Shown here piece after piece: positions 7,344 to 13,809 of a DNA stretch of 13,894 bases; position 1 is the stretch's first letter, and every line of letters starts with the position of its first letter. This DNA is from Chlamydia trachomatis (GTDB lineage: Bacteria; Chlamydiota; Chlamydiia; Chlamydiales; JAAKFR01). The translations under genes were made by a program, and so were the position numbers. A model generated the notes under the pieces. It was not told the DNA's origin. It did no database searches and was given only the letters and a program-made list of their open reading frames with translations. The DNA lies in contig CAMAUB010000016.1 of assembly GCA_945861315.1 (NCBI GenBank), forward strand, positions 1 through 13,894, read 5' to 3'.

Positions 7344-8681
7344 ATGCAATCTTTAAATGACACAATTGCCGCACTAGCTACTCCCCCAGGAGAGGGAGGG
7401 ATTGCAATAATCCGTATCTCAGGTAATGAGGCGATCGCTATTGCTGACCACCTTTTTTCTGGTTCTGTTTCAAGTTACAAAACGCATACAGCTCATTTTG
7501 GGCACATTATTGATGAGAAAAAAATTGATGAGGCAATCTGCCTTGTGATGCGAGCTCCTCGCTCCTATACAGGAGAGGATGTTGTTGAATTTCAATGTCA
7601 TGGCGGGATGATTGCTTCAAAAAAAGTTTTGGAAGCGACTCTGAAAGCGGGAGCACGTGCAGCAAGTCCAGGAGAGTTCACCTTTCGTGCCTTTATGAAT
7701 GGGAAAATAGACCTTACGCAGGCAGAAGCGGTGCAACAATTGATCGCAGCTAAAAGTGAGCAGGCGTACCTAGTCGCTTCAAAACATCTTGAAGGTTCTC
7801 TTTCTGATAAGGTTAAAGGTTTTCAGCATCAATTGACTCAGATAGCTGCTATTTTAGAAGCGTGGGTTGACTTCCCAGAAGAGGGAATTGAATTTGCCTC
7901 TCAAGAAGAAATTTTAGAAGAGCTCTACTCTATTCAAACAGAGATGAAGTATTTGATTCAAACGTTTGAAGATGGAAGGAAACTGACGCACGGGATTACT
8001 CTTGCTATTATTGGAGCTCCCAATGCGGGAAAATCTTCATTGATGAATGCTCTTTTGGATGAAGAGCGCGCTATTGTTACACCGCACGCAGGAACAACGC
8101 GCGATCTTTTACAAGAAGATTTATGCATTGCAGGCATTCACTTTCGTCTAATTGATACAGCTGGGATTCGCGTGACCGATGAAGAGATTGAGCAAGAAGG
8201 TATTGCTCGCGCAAAAAAAATGATGCAAGAAGCCGACCTGGTTTTGCTTGTCATTGATGTCACAAGCGAGCTTCCCCATCTTCTCTCTTCTATTCCAAAG
8301 GAGAAAACACTTTGCCTCTTCAATAAAATCGACCTCCCTCACACAAAGCCTCTACTTGATTTTCCCGTTCAGCTCTCCATCTCAGCTAAGACAAAAGAGG
8401 GAGTTAATAGCGTTCGCGAAACTCTGACCAAGATTGTATGGAGTCGAGGCGCTCCCCCCAAAGATGAGATCATGCTTACGCAAACACGTCACAAAGAAGC
8501 AATTGTGCAAGCACACGACGCTTTAGAACAACTCCATGTTGGTCTTTGTGAAAAACGCTCCCCAGAACTATTGACCTCAGACATTCGCGCCTCTCTTTTC
8601 GCTCTTGGACGCATTATTGGAACAAACACCTCAGAAGATATCCTCTCTTCAATCTTCTCAACTTTTTGTATTGGAAAATGA
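7344..8681 (+). CDS. mnmE: tRNA modification GTPase MnmE
   Basis: Works with MnmG to install the 5-(carboxymethyl)aminomethyl group on wobble uridine 34 of certain tRNAs, in the cytoplasm. 445 residues, the usual length. The N-terminal tetrahydrofolate-binding domain (1-115) starts with the typical DTIAALATPPGEGGIAIIRISG stretch (6-27). A helical domain follows. The inserted G domain has G1 GAPNAGKSS (224-232), G2 around TTRD (250-253), G3 DTAG (271-274) and G4 NKID (327-330). The C-terminal helical part ends in FCIGK, whose Cys442 belongs to the conserved active-site motif. The ATG at 7344 fits the conserved start of the family. It is divergent from the psd operon, and its stop overlaps the nth start (ATGA), so the two are translated together. 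Confidence 0.98.
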   Translation: MQSLNDTIAALATPPGEGGIAIIRISGNEAIAIADHLFSGSVSSYKTHTAHFGHIIDEKKIDEAICLVMRAPRSYTGEDVVEFQCHGGMIASKKVLEATLKAGARAASPGEFTFRAFMNGKIDLTQAEAVQQLIAAKSEQAYLVASKHLEGSLSDKVKGFQHQLTQIAAILEAWVDFPEEGIEFASQEEILEELYSIQTEMKYLIQTFEDGRKLTHGITLAIIGAPNAGKSSLMNALLDEERAIVTPHAGTTRDLLQEDLCIAGIHFRLIDTAGIRVTDEEIEQEGIARAKKMMQEADLVLLVIDVTSELPHLLSSIPKEKTLCLFNKIDLPHTKPLLDFPVQLSISAKTKEGVNSVRETLTKIVWSRGAPPKDEIMLTQTRHKEAIVQAHDALEQLHVGLCEKRSPELLTSDIRASLFALGRIIGTNTSEDILSSIFSTFCIGK

Positions 8682-9283
8682 ATCCAGAAACAATTCAAAA
8701 AATCTTAGACGAAACCTTCCCTAATCCTTCCATTCCCCTAAAACACACAAGCCGTTTTACATTACTAATTGCTGTACTTTTGTCAGCACGTTGCACTGAT
8801 AATATGGTCAATAGAGTGACTCCCGTGCTTTTTACTTTGGCAGATACCCCGGCAAAAATGGTTAAACTCACAGTAGCACAAATTCAAGAAATCATTCGTC
8901 CCTGTGGTCTTTCTCCTCAAAAGGCTCAACGCATCCATGACCTATCGATCATCTTGCTTGAAGAGCATGACGGAAATGTCCCCTCTACTATCGAAGAATT
9001 AGAGCGCCTTCCAGGAGTTGGGCATAAGACAGCATCTGTCATCATGGTTCAAGCATTTAATCAACCTGCCTTTCCAGTTGATACGCATATTTATCGGTGT
9101 GCCCGCCGTTGGGGGCTCTCTAAAGGAAAAAGTATCAAACAGGTTGAAGGCGATTTAAAAAAAATCTTTTCAAAAGAATTGTGGGGGAAGCTTCACCTGC
9201 AAATCATCCATTTTGGCCGAACTCACTGCCCCTCTAGGGGACATAAAAAAGAAGTTTGTCCTATTTGTAGTTCAATTAAATAG
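8678..9283 (+). CDS. nth: Endonuclease III, DNA glycosylase/AP lyase
   Basis: Removes oxidised pyrimidines and nicks abasic sites in base-excision repair. I take the ATG at 8678, which overlaps the mnmE stop as ATGA, giving 201 residues; a TTG at 8666 would add four. The helix-hairpin-helix LPGVGHKTA (111-119) contains the Schiff-base lysine K117, and VDTHIYR (134-140) contains the catalytic Asp D135. The helical core matches the family (LLIAVLLSARCTD, 29-41). The C-terminal [4Fe-4S] motif is altered: only C184, C194 and C197 are present, spaced x9 then x2, and the protein ends four residues later. E. coli has C-x6-C-x2-C-x5-C. I recall the chlamydial protein ending similarly (CPARGH...CPIC), so this is probably lineage-wide rather than damage. 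Confidence 0.95.
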   Translation: MNPETIQKILDETFPNPSIPLKHTSRFTLLIAVLLSARCTDNMVNRVTPVLFTLADTPAKMVKLTVAQIQEIIRPCGLSPQKAQRIHDLSIILLEEHDGNVPSTIEELERLPGVGHKTASVIMVQAFNQPAFPVDTHIYRCARRWGLSKGKSIKQVEGDLKKIFSKELWGKLHLQIIHFGRTHCPSRGHKKEVCPICSSIK

Positions 9284-9493
9284 AAAAATCGAGTATAATC
9301 TCTTAATAACCTGAATTTTGGAGTTACTCCGCAGATTTTCAGGGATCTTTCTCGATCTTTTTGCGCTTTTTGCCTCGAAAAGGGTACAAGAAGTTGGTCG
9401 AGGAACACTCTGAAGCAGGTTGGCCTCCGCAGCCACTCTGTGAAGAGGAAAAAATGCGTAAGGTGAGTTAATAATATTTCAATTGGAGATTTT
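9284..9493 (+). promoter_or_regulatory. Structured intergenic region and probable brnQ leader
   Basis: 210 bp between nth and brnQ. A perfect TATAAT at 9294-9299, with a poor -35, could start a leader of about 190 bases. A hairpin follows: CCTGAA (9310-9315) pairs with TTCAGG (9338-9343), and GGAG (9320-9323) with CTCC (9327-9330). CCTCGA (9373-9378) can pair with TCGAGG (9398-9403). A five-codon reading frame (ATG 9454 to TAA 9471, MRKVS) has GAGG five bases upstream. brnQ's own GGAG is at 9485-9488. I see no T-box or other riboswitch signature I could name. The stretch might instead be a dispersed repeat inserted here. Confidence 0.4.
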
Positions 9494-10654
9494 GTGGCAC
9501 GTAAATCCACAATCGTAGCAACTGGTTTCGCTATGTTTGCCATGTTCTTTGGAGCGGGCAACATTGTTTTTCCCTTGGCCCTGGGTCAAATCTCTCAAAA
9601 TCAAAATATATGGGGCACCTTTGGCCTCATGATTACAGCAGTTATCGTTCCACTTGCTGGCCTAATTGGCATGCTTCTTTATGATGGGAACTACAATGAA
9701 TTTTTCAAGAAAATAGGAAAAACCCCAGGTTTTATCCTTTCCACACTGATTTTGTGTCTTATCGGCCCATTTGCCGGGATTCCCCGTTGCATTACAATTG
9801 CATATTCCACTCTCTCTACTACGGGACTGCCTTTCATTTCCTCAATTAATTTGCTTACATTCAGTGCAATTACATGCGTAGTAATATTTTTATTTACAAT
9901 TCGACCTACAAAAATTCTAGGTTTAATTGGGAAGGTTTTAACTCCAATCTTACTCCTCTCTCTTGCGGTGATTATTGTGGTAGGATTTTGGACTATGCCA
10001 AGCGCTGAGCCCTCGCATCTTACTCGCTTTGAGACCTTTTCTAAGGGAGTAGTTGAAGGGTATAATACGATGGATCTTCTAGCTTCCTTCTTTTTCTCCT
10101 CTATTATTCTCGTTTGTCTACGCGACCGCTTCAAAATCGAAGAGAAAAAAAGCATGATATCGACAGCAATAGTGGGTGCAGCTATAGCAGCTATTTTGCT
10201 TTTGACGGTTTATTTTTGCTTCTCATCTTTAGCGGCAGGGTATAGCAGTGCTCTAGAATCAGTTCCAGACCACCAGCTGCTTGGAACGCTCGCGTGTCAG
10301 CTACTTGGTCCCTATGCAGGACTTGTTGTTGCTGTGCTTGTCTATTTGGCTGTCTTGACCACTATGATTGCTCTAACCACAATTTTCTCAGGATTTCTCC
10401 AAAAGACTGTTTTCAAGAAAAAAGTTTCTTATGTGGTTACTTTAATTTTGACTCTTGCAATCTCTTTTGCAGTCTCAACGCTTCACTTTGATGGAATAGC
10501 TGCTTTTGTAGGCCCAATCCTTCAAATCTGCTACCCAGCACTTATTGCACTGGCTATCCTCAATATCCTCCACAAAACGTACGATTTCAAATATATAAAG
10601 TACGGTTTTTATGGAATTCTGGGGCTTACAGCTCTAATAAGAGTTCTTTCATAA
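9494..10654 (+). CDS. brnQ: Branched-chain amino acid:cation symporter
   Basis: Inner-membrane importer of leucine, isoleucine and valine driven by Na+ or H+ (LIVCS family). The start is GTG at 9494 with GGAG five bases upstream. The first residues, TGFAMFAMFFGAGNIVFPLALG (10-31), are the hallmark first helix with the FFGAGN cation/substrate motif. I estimate ten to twelve membrane segments, among them about 8-30, 40-62, 78-96, 118-136, 146-167, 192-209, 222-245, 268-298, 310-327 and 333-356. GPFAGIPRC (91-99) and the AxxFFFSSIIL region (197-206) also fit the family. 386 residues is short compared with the roughly 430-440 of enteric BrnQ, with short loops and tail. It fits an intracellular parasite that must import these amino acids. 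Whether it is read through from mnmE-nth or from the leader promoter is open. Confidence 0.93.
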   Translation: MARKSTIVATGFAMFAMFFGAGNIVFPLALGQISQNQNIWGTFGLMITAVIVPLAGLIGMLLYDGNYNEFFKKIGKTPGFILSTLILCLIGPFAGIPRCITIAYSTLSTTGLPFISSINLLTFSAITCVVIFLFTIRPTKILGLIGKVLTPILLLSLAVIIVVGFWTMPSAEPSHLTRFETFSKGVVEGYNTMDLLASFFFSSIILVCLRDRFKIEEKKSMISTAIVGAAIAAILLLTVYFCFSSLAAGYSSALESVPDHQLLGTLACQLLGPYAGLVVAVLVYLAVLTTMIALTTIFSGFLQKTVFKKKVSYVVTLILTLAISFAVSTLHFDGIAAFVGPILQICYPALIALAILNILHKTYDFKYIKYGFYGILGLTALIRVLS

Positions 10655-10674
10655 ATTAAGACGTTTTAATTTAT
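10651..10674 (+). terminator. Weak AT-only hairpin after brnQ
   Basis: ATAAATTAA (10651-10659) pairs with TTAATTTAT (10666-10674) around a six-base loop, beginning on the brnQ stop codon and followed by a T-rich stretch. The stem has no G-C pairs, so it may be only chance in very AT-rich sequence. Confidence 0.3.
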
Positions 10675-10678
10675 TTAT

Positions 10679-10746
10679 TTGATAATAATTATATTTATTT
10701 TGTATTATTAAGTAATAATAAATTAATAAACAATAAAACAGCGGAG
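10679..10746 (+). promoter_or_regulatory. Candidate promoter and RBS for the 93-residue membrane protein
   Basis: TTGATA (10679-10684) and TATTAT (10703-10708) are 18 bp apart in an extremely AT-rich gap. GGAG at 10743-10746 lies six bases before the ATG at 10753. The leader would be about 40 bases. Confidence 0.45.
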
Positions 10747-10752
10747 TTAGTT

Positions 10753-11034
10753 ATGGCTAGTGTTGTGCCTTTGTCCTCTAATACACAACCTTTAGAAAAT
10801 TATTTTCCAAAGAGACTTCCAGAGAATAGCTCAAGTGAAGCTGCGCTTAGTTCTTTAGCTATGATCGTAGGGCTTGGGATCACTGCAATGATCGGTTGTG
10901 GAATTGCAGGATTACGTGGTCGTTTGTCGCTTTCAGCCGGTGGGACAAAAGCTTTACTTGCGATTGGAACGGTATTAGCAATAGCATTGATGTCTGCTCT
11001 TACATGTACAGCAGAAGGATCAATGGCGGACTAA
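10753..11034 (+). CDS. Small two-helix membrane protein, Inc-like
   Basis: 93 residues, no recognised family. A polar N-terminus of about 30 residues rich in Ser, Pro and Asn, without a signal peptide, precedes two hydrophobic segments at about 31-54 (with SLAMIVGLGITAMIGCGIAG) and 66-86 (ALLAIGTVLAIALMSALTCT). They are separated by a short basic loop (R55, R57). Two close helices forming a bilobed hydrophobic domain after a secretion-competent N-terminus is the hallmark of chlamydial inclusion-membrane (Inc) proteins. That resemblance is the only basis for the suggestion; an ordinary small inner-membrane protein fits too. It has its own promoter and a good Shine-Dalgarno (GGAG). It faces the ATPase gene across a 26-bp gap. 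Confidence 0.75.
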   Translation: MASVVPLSSNTQPLENYFPKRLPENSSSEAALSSLAMIVGLGITAMIGCGIAGLRGRLSLSAGGTKALLAIGTVLAIALMSALTCTAEGSMAD

Positions 11035-11039
11035 ATGGA

Positions 11040-11057
11040 GGATGACTTTTCTCATCC
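11040..11057. terminator. Small hairpin between convergent genes
   Basis: GGATGA (11040-11045) pairs with TCATCC (11052-11057) around a six-base loop, in the 26-bp gap between convergent stops. A T-rich run follows on the plus strand. It is short and only a candidate for a shared terminator. Confidence 0.35.
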
Positions 11058-11060
11058 ATG

Positions 11061-12224
11061 TTATTGTTTTACAGGTCCCAAAGCCTCAACAAGCTGGGAT
11101 AGGCTAATAAATGAAACATTGATTTCTCCATATTGGCGCTGGTACGTCATATCGATATCTGAAGCAACGACAAAATTATTCCCTCCAGGATAGTGTTGAC
11201 GAAAACTTTTTAAGTTGGTTGGATCAAAGCTTGTTGCTTTCCATTTACATTCGATAACGACAGGATGAGCATTACGAGTTAGTGATAAAATAAAATCAAG
11301 TTCATGATCTTGTTTGTCACGCCAATAACGGATTTCTTTTGTCTGTAATTGACCTTGGAGTTCATTTAAGACGATATGTTCCCAAAGAATGCCAAGATCT
11401 TCTTTTCTAAGATTTAACCAACCTTTGTAGTAACATACAAAGCCAGTGTCAAAACCGTAGACTTTTGGAGCGGATACTATTTCATTAGAGCGATGAGTAT
11501 TAAATGGTCGCACCACATGCGCAACATGAGTGGCCTCTAAAACGCTTAAATAGTTTGCGATTGTGTTTCGACTCACTTCACAAGGTGATGTAAATCTTGT
11601 TGCCTCAAAAACGCTACCGCTCTGTGCTAATGTGAGTTCCAGAAACTTTTGAAAAGAATATCTTTTTTCCAATCGATAGAGTTCCTGGATGTCTTTTGCC
11701 CAATATGAATCAACCCAATCTTGAAAGTCTCTTTCTGGAACTTGCATATTGAGAAAAAATGGCGGCAATCCTCCAAATAAAAACCGATGTTCAAGATTTG
11801 TATTTTCAAAGGCTTTCCCTTCCTGTATAAGCATCGGTGTAAGCCATATTCTTTCTCTGCGACCCGTTAGGGTGTCTTTAAATTTACTAGAAGCTTCGAG
11901 TGTGGATGAACCTGTTGCTATTATTTTTGTCTCTGAAAAGTGATCGGCTGCTATTTTTAAAAGTTCAGACGGATTATTTAGACGATGTATCTCGTCTAAA
12001 ACAATCGATTTCCCACGTGTAAGTTCCAAAAAAGATTCAGGATCCTCTAATACTTGTCGAATTCTAGGCAATTCGCAATCAAAATACTCAACGTTTGAAA
12101 GGCTTTGGCATAGCATTGTTTTCCCAGCACGTCTTACACCCGATAGCCAAATGACAGAACGTCGCCCCCACGCATCAATAATGCGTTGTTTCCAATAGTT
12201 TCTAGAAATGTGTTGATACGACAC
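11061..12224 (-). CDS. AAA_14/DUF4143 ATPase (first of a head-to-head pair)
   Basis: 387 residues. The P-loop domain has Walker A GVRRAGKT (29-36), Walker B SIVLDEIH (73-80) and sensor TGSS (104-107). A winged-helix-like middle part includes SRNTIANYLSVLE (218-230). The C-terminal DUF4143 domain carries a PD-(D/E)xK-like arrangement: ELDFIL (308-313) and VVIECKWK (322-329), with E308, D310, E325 and K327 as the candidate metal and catalytic residues. The start is GTG at 12224 with GAGG (12232-12229) four bases upstream; no ATG lies nearby in frame. Proteins of this family are common as accessory genes in archaea and bacteria and their job is unsettled. The nuclease-like fold has been noted, but activity cannot be assumed. 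The gene is divergent from a second member, sharing a repeat-rich control region. Confidence 0.9.
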   Translation of the reverse strand: MSYQHISRNYWKQRIIDAWGRRSVIWLSGVRRAGKTMLCQSLSNVEYFDCELPRIRQVLEDPESFLELTRGKSIVLDEIHRLNNPSELLKIAADHFSETKIIATGSSTLEASSKFKDTLTGRRERIWLTPMLIQEGKAFENTNLEHRFLFGGLPPFFLNMQVPERDFQDWVDSYWAKDIQELYRLEKRYSFQKFLELTLAQSGSVFEATRFTSPCEVSRNTIANYLSVLEATHVAHVVRPFNTHRSNEIVSAPKVYGFDTGFVCYYKGWLNLRKEDLGILWEHIVLNELQGQLQTKEIRYWRDKQDHELDFILSLTRNAHPVVIECKWKATSFDPTNLKSFRQHYPGGNNFVVASDIDMTYQRQYGEINVSFISLSQLVEALGPVKQ

Positions 12225-12232
12225 GCTACCTC

Positions 12233-12277
12233 ACTGACGTTTAGTTGAGCTAAAAGTCATTATACTGACGTTTGGTT
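12233..12277. repeat. Direct repeat pair upstream of the minus-strand ATPase
   Basis: ACTGACGTTTAGTT (12233-12246) recurs as ACTGACGTTTGGTT (12264-12277), 13 of 14 identical and 31 bp apart. The first copy borders the Shine-Dalgarno of the minus-strand ATPase. Repeats at this spacing, about three helical turns, resemble paired regulator sites. Confidence 0.75.
12235..12259. promoter_or_regulatory. Imperfect inverted repeat, operator candidate
   Basis: TGACGTTTAG (12235-12244) and CTAAAAGTCA (12250-12259) form 10-bp arms with one mismatch around five bases. It overlaps the first direct repeat and lies 11 bases or more before the GTG of the minus-strand ATPase. It may be a regulator site or an RNA hairpin in the leader. 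Confidence 0.5.
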
Positions 12278-12298
12278 ATTTAGGCAATTCTGTCATAA

Positions 12299-12347
12299 CT
12301 TGATTTTTTTAACATCCATTGCGAAATTATCTTGATTTTTTTAACAT
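12299..12347. repeat. Direct repeat pair upstream of the plus-strand ATPase
   Basis: The 17-mer CTTGATTTTTTTAACAT occurs identically at 12299-12315 and 12331-12347, starts 32 bp apart. The second copy runs into the 20-bp palindrome. Seventeen identical bases in so short a gap are unlikely by chance, even in AT-rich sequence. Confidence 0.85.
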
Positions 12348-12358
12348 GCATGTTAAAA
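12339..12358. promoter_or_regulatory. Perfect 20-bp palindrome, operator candidate
   Basis: TTTTAACATGCATGTTAAAA is its own reverse complement, centred at 12348.5, and ends eight bases before the ATG of the plus-strand ATPase. A dimeric repressor bound here would cover the start region. Its left half is the end of the 17-bp repeat, so the upstream copy (12299-12315) supplies a second half-site. Confidence 0.65.
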
Positions 12359-12366
12359 TTGTCTAA

Positions 12367-13575
12367 ATGAAGAGAGTCTACACATCAGTCGCACAAAGCC
12401 ATCTTAAGAAATATCGACAGATGATCTTCTTGGCAGGCCCAAGGCAGGTAGGGAAAACCACATGCAGTAAATCTTTTGAGAAAGAATACTCCCCTTTTTA
12501 CTACCTCAACTGGGAAGTAGCTGAACATCGAAAATTAATTATCGCTGGGCCTATTGATGTGGGGAACTTTCTCAACTTGCAAACAGTCAACACGAAAAAA
12601 ACACTTGTCGTCTTTGATGAGATCCACAAATTCGGTAAGTGGAAGCGCTTTTTAAAGGGATTTTTTGATCTTTATGAAAAGAAGTGCCATGTCATCGTAA
12701 CTGGCTCCGCCAAACTCGATGTCTATCAACGGGGAGGCGATAGTATGATGGGAAGATATTTCCCTTATCGAGTGCACCCTCTGTCGGTGGGAGAATTGCT
12801 GCGAACACAGATCCGTGAAACTGAGCTTGTTCCTCCCAAAAGGCTTGATCCCCAAGAGCTCGACCGTTTATTGCACTTTGGTGGGTTTCCAGAACCCTAT
12901 ATACGGATGGATCAACACTTTTCAAATAATTGGCATCGCCTGCGTAAGCAGCAGTTAATTGAAGATGATATCAGACAACTCAGTCAGATCCAGGATTTTT
13001 CAGAACTTGAAATCTTGCTCGATCTAATAGCAGATGAATCTGGACAACTGCTTAATGCTAGTTCATTTGCAAAGCAAATCAATATGGCGTCCAATACGAT
13101 CACCAGATGGGTCAAAACATTAGAATCCTTTTATTTCTGTTATTTGGTCAAACCGTGGTCAACCAATGTACGTCGCACTTTGCGCAAAACACCTAAGGTC
13201 TATCTTTGGGACTGGTCGATGGTCAAAGATCGTGGACAAAGAGTTGAAAATTTCATCGCTTCCCATTTGTTGAAAGCTGTGCATTTCTGGACCGATTTAG
13301 GATTTGGATCGTATGATCTGCACTATATCCGCGACACCAATAAGAATGAGGTTGATTTTCTAGTTACCAAGGAGCGTAAGCCATGGTTTCTAGTCGAAGC
13401 CAAAGCATCAACTAACAAAAGAATCAGCAAGCAGCTCTACAAATTTCAGGAGGAATTGGAAGTGCCCTTTGCTTTTCAAGTAGTCTACGATATGCCTTAT
13501 GTCGATGTTGATTGTTTTACGCAAACAAAGCCCGTCATTGTTCCGGCTAGCACGCTCCTCTCACAGCTTGTATAA
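12367..13575 (+). CDS. AAA_14/DUF4143 ATPase (second of a head-to-head pair)
   Basis: 402 residues with the same domain order as its divergent neighbour. Walker A is GPRQVGKT (24-31), Walker B VVFDEIH (81-87), and the sensor motif TGSAKLD is at 112-118. The linker has LHFGGFPEPY (169-178), typical of the family. The middle helix-turn-helix region contains ASNTITRWVKTLE (241-253). The DUF4143 end has NEVDFLV (327-333) and FLVEAK (341-346), giving E328, D330, E344 and K346 as the PD-(D/E)xK-like residues. By eye the sequence differs widely from the neighbour outside the motifs, so this is not a recent duplication. The ATG at 12367 has no Shine-Dalgarno and lies just after a perfect palindrome, so tight control or a leaderless mRNA is possible. 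An IS element follows downstream. Function unknown. Confidence 0.9.
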   Translation: MKRVYTSVAQSHLKKYRQMIFLAGPRQVGKTTCSKSFEKEYSPFYYLNWEVAEHRKLIIAGPIDVGNFLNLQTVNTKKTLVVFDEIHKFGKWKRFLKGFFDLYEKKCHVIVTGSAKLDVYQRGGDSMMGRYFPYRVHPLSVGELLRTQIRETELVPPKRLDPQELDRLLHFGGFPEPYIRMDQHFSNNWHRLRKQQLIEDDIRQLSQIQDFSELEILLDLIADESGQLLNASSFAKQINMASNTITRWVKTLESFYFCYLVKPWSTNVRRTLRKTPKVYLWDWSMVKDRGQRVENFIASHLLKAVHFWTDLGFGSYDLHYIRDTNKNEVDFLVTKERKPWFLVEAKASTNKRISKQLYKFQEELEVPFAFQVVYDMPYVDVDCFTQTKPVIVPASTLLSQLV

Positions 13576-13703
13576 AAGGAACATGATAGGTAGGATGGAC
13601 CTGATACACATGATAAAAAAGAATGTGCAACAAAGCTGCATGCCGCTTTGCGACAATAAAATCTATCATGTGTATCGTGCATATCTTGTTCATCATGCCT
13701 TTT
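13574..13703 (+). terminator. Large concentric hairpin after the ATPase, with T-run
   Basis: Nested arms share one centre: AAAAGG (13574-13579) with CCTTTT (13698-13703), a perfect 13-bp pair GATACACATGATA (13603-13615) with 13664-13676, and CAAAGC (13631-13636) with GCTTTG (13645-13650) around GCATGC. The 3' arm runs into eight Ts (13700-13707), so it could act as a terminator for the ATPase. Its base overlaps the stop codon. Its size (130 bp) and poorly pairing sections suggest a decayed palindromic element rather than a simple terminator. Confidence 0.6.
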
Positions 13704-13776
13704 TTTTAATGCGTCATCACTCATAAACAACCCCTTACGTCTAACATTAGACTTCTTTCGAAACTAAAAATTTGCG

Positions 13777-13782
13777 TATACT
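13777..13782 (+). promoter_or_regulatory. Candidate -10 of the transposase gene
   Basis: TATACT lies 27 bases before the ATG; the -35 region (about 13754-13759, TCTTTC) is poor. Weak prediction. Confidence 0.3.
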
Positions 13783-13809
13783 TGCCTACCAAAAAGAGTG
13801 GCGGGCAAA

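Noticed and set aside
9284..9493. T-box riboswitch before an amino acid importer
   Set aside because: No AGGGUGGNACCGCG-like antiterminator sequence and no terminator with U-run before the brnQ start.
9223..9564. 113-codon minus-strand frame across the nth-brnQ gap
   Set aside because: It overlaps the 3' end of nth and the conserved 5' end of brnQ, has no ribosome site and starts inside brnQ. The middle part might be a relic of a repeat, so the region is noted as a finding instead.
9691..10155. 154-codon minus-strand frame opposite brnQ
   Set aside because: Antisense shadow of a membrane protein gene; rich in Arg/Lys/Ile as expected from reading that codon composition backwards, with no ribosome site or domain.
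12299..12347. Repeats read as a CRISPR array
   Set aside because: Only two copies, 17 bp, overlapping a promoter palindrome, with no cas genes in view.
13497..13730. Open frames on both strands (75 and 77 codons) over the ATPase 3' end
   Set aside because: They exist because of the concentric palindrome and the overlapping coding sequence; composition is unlike the other proteins here.
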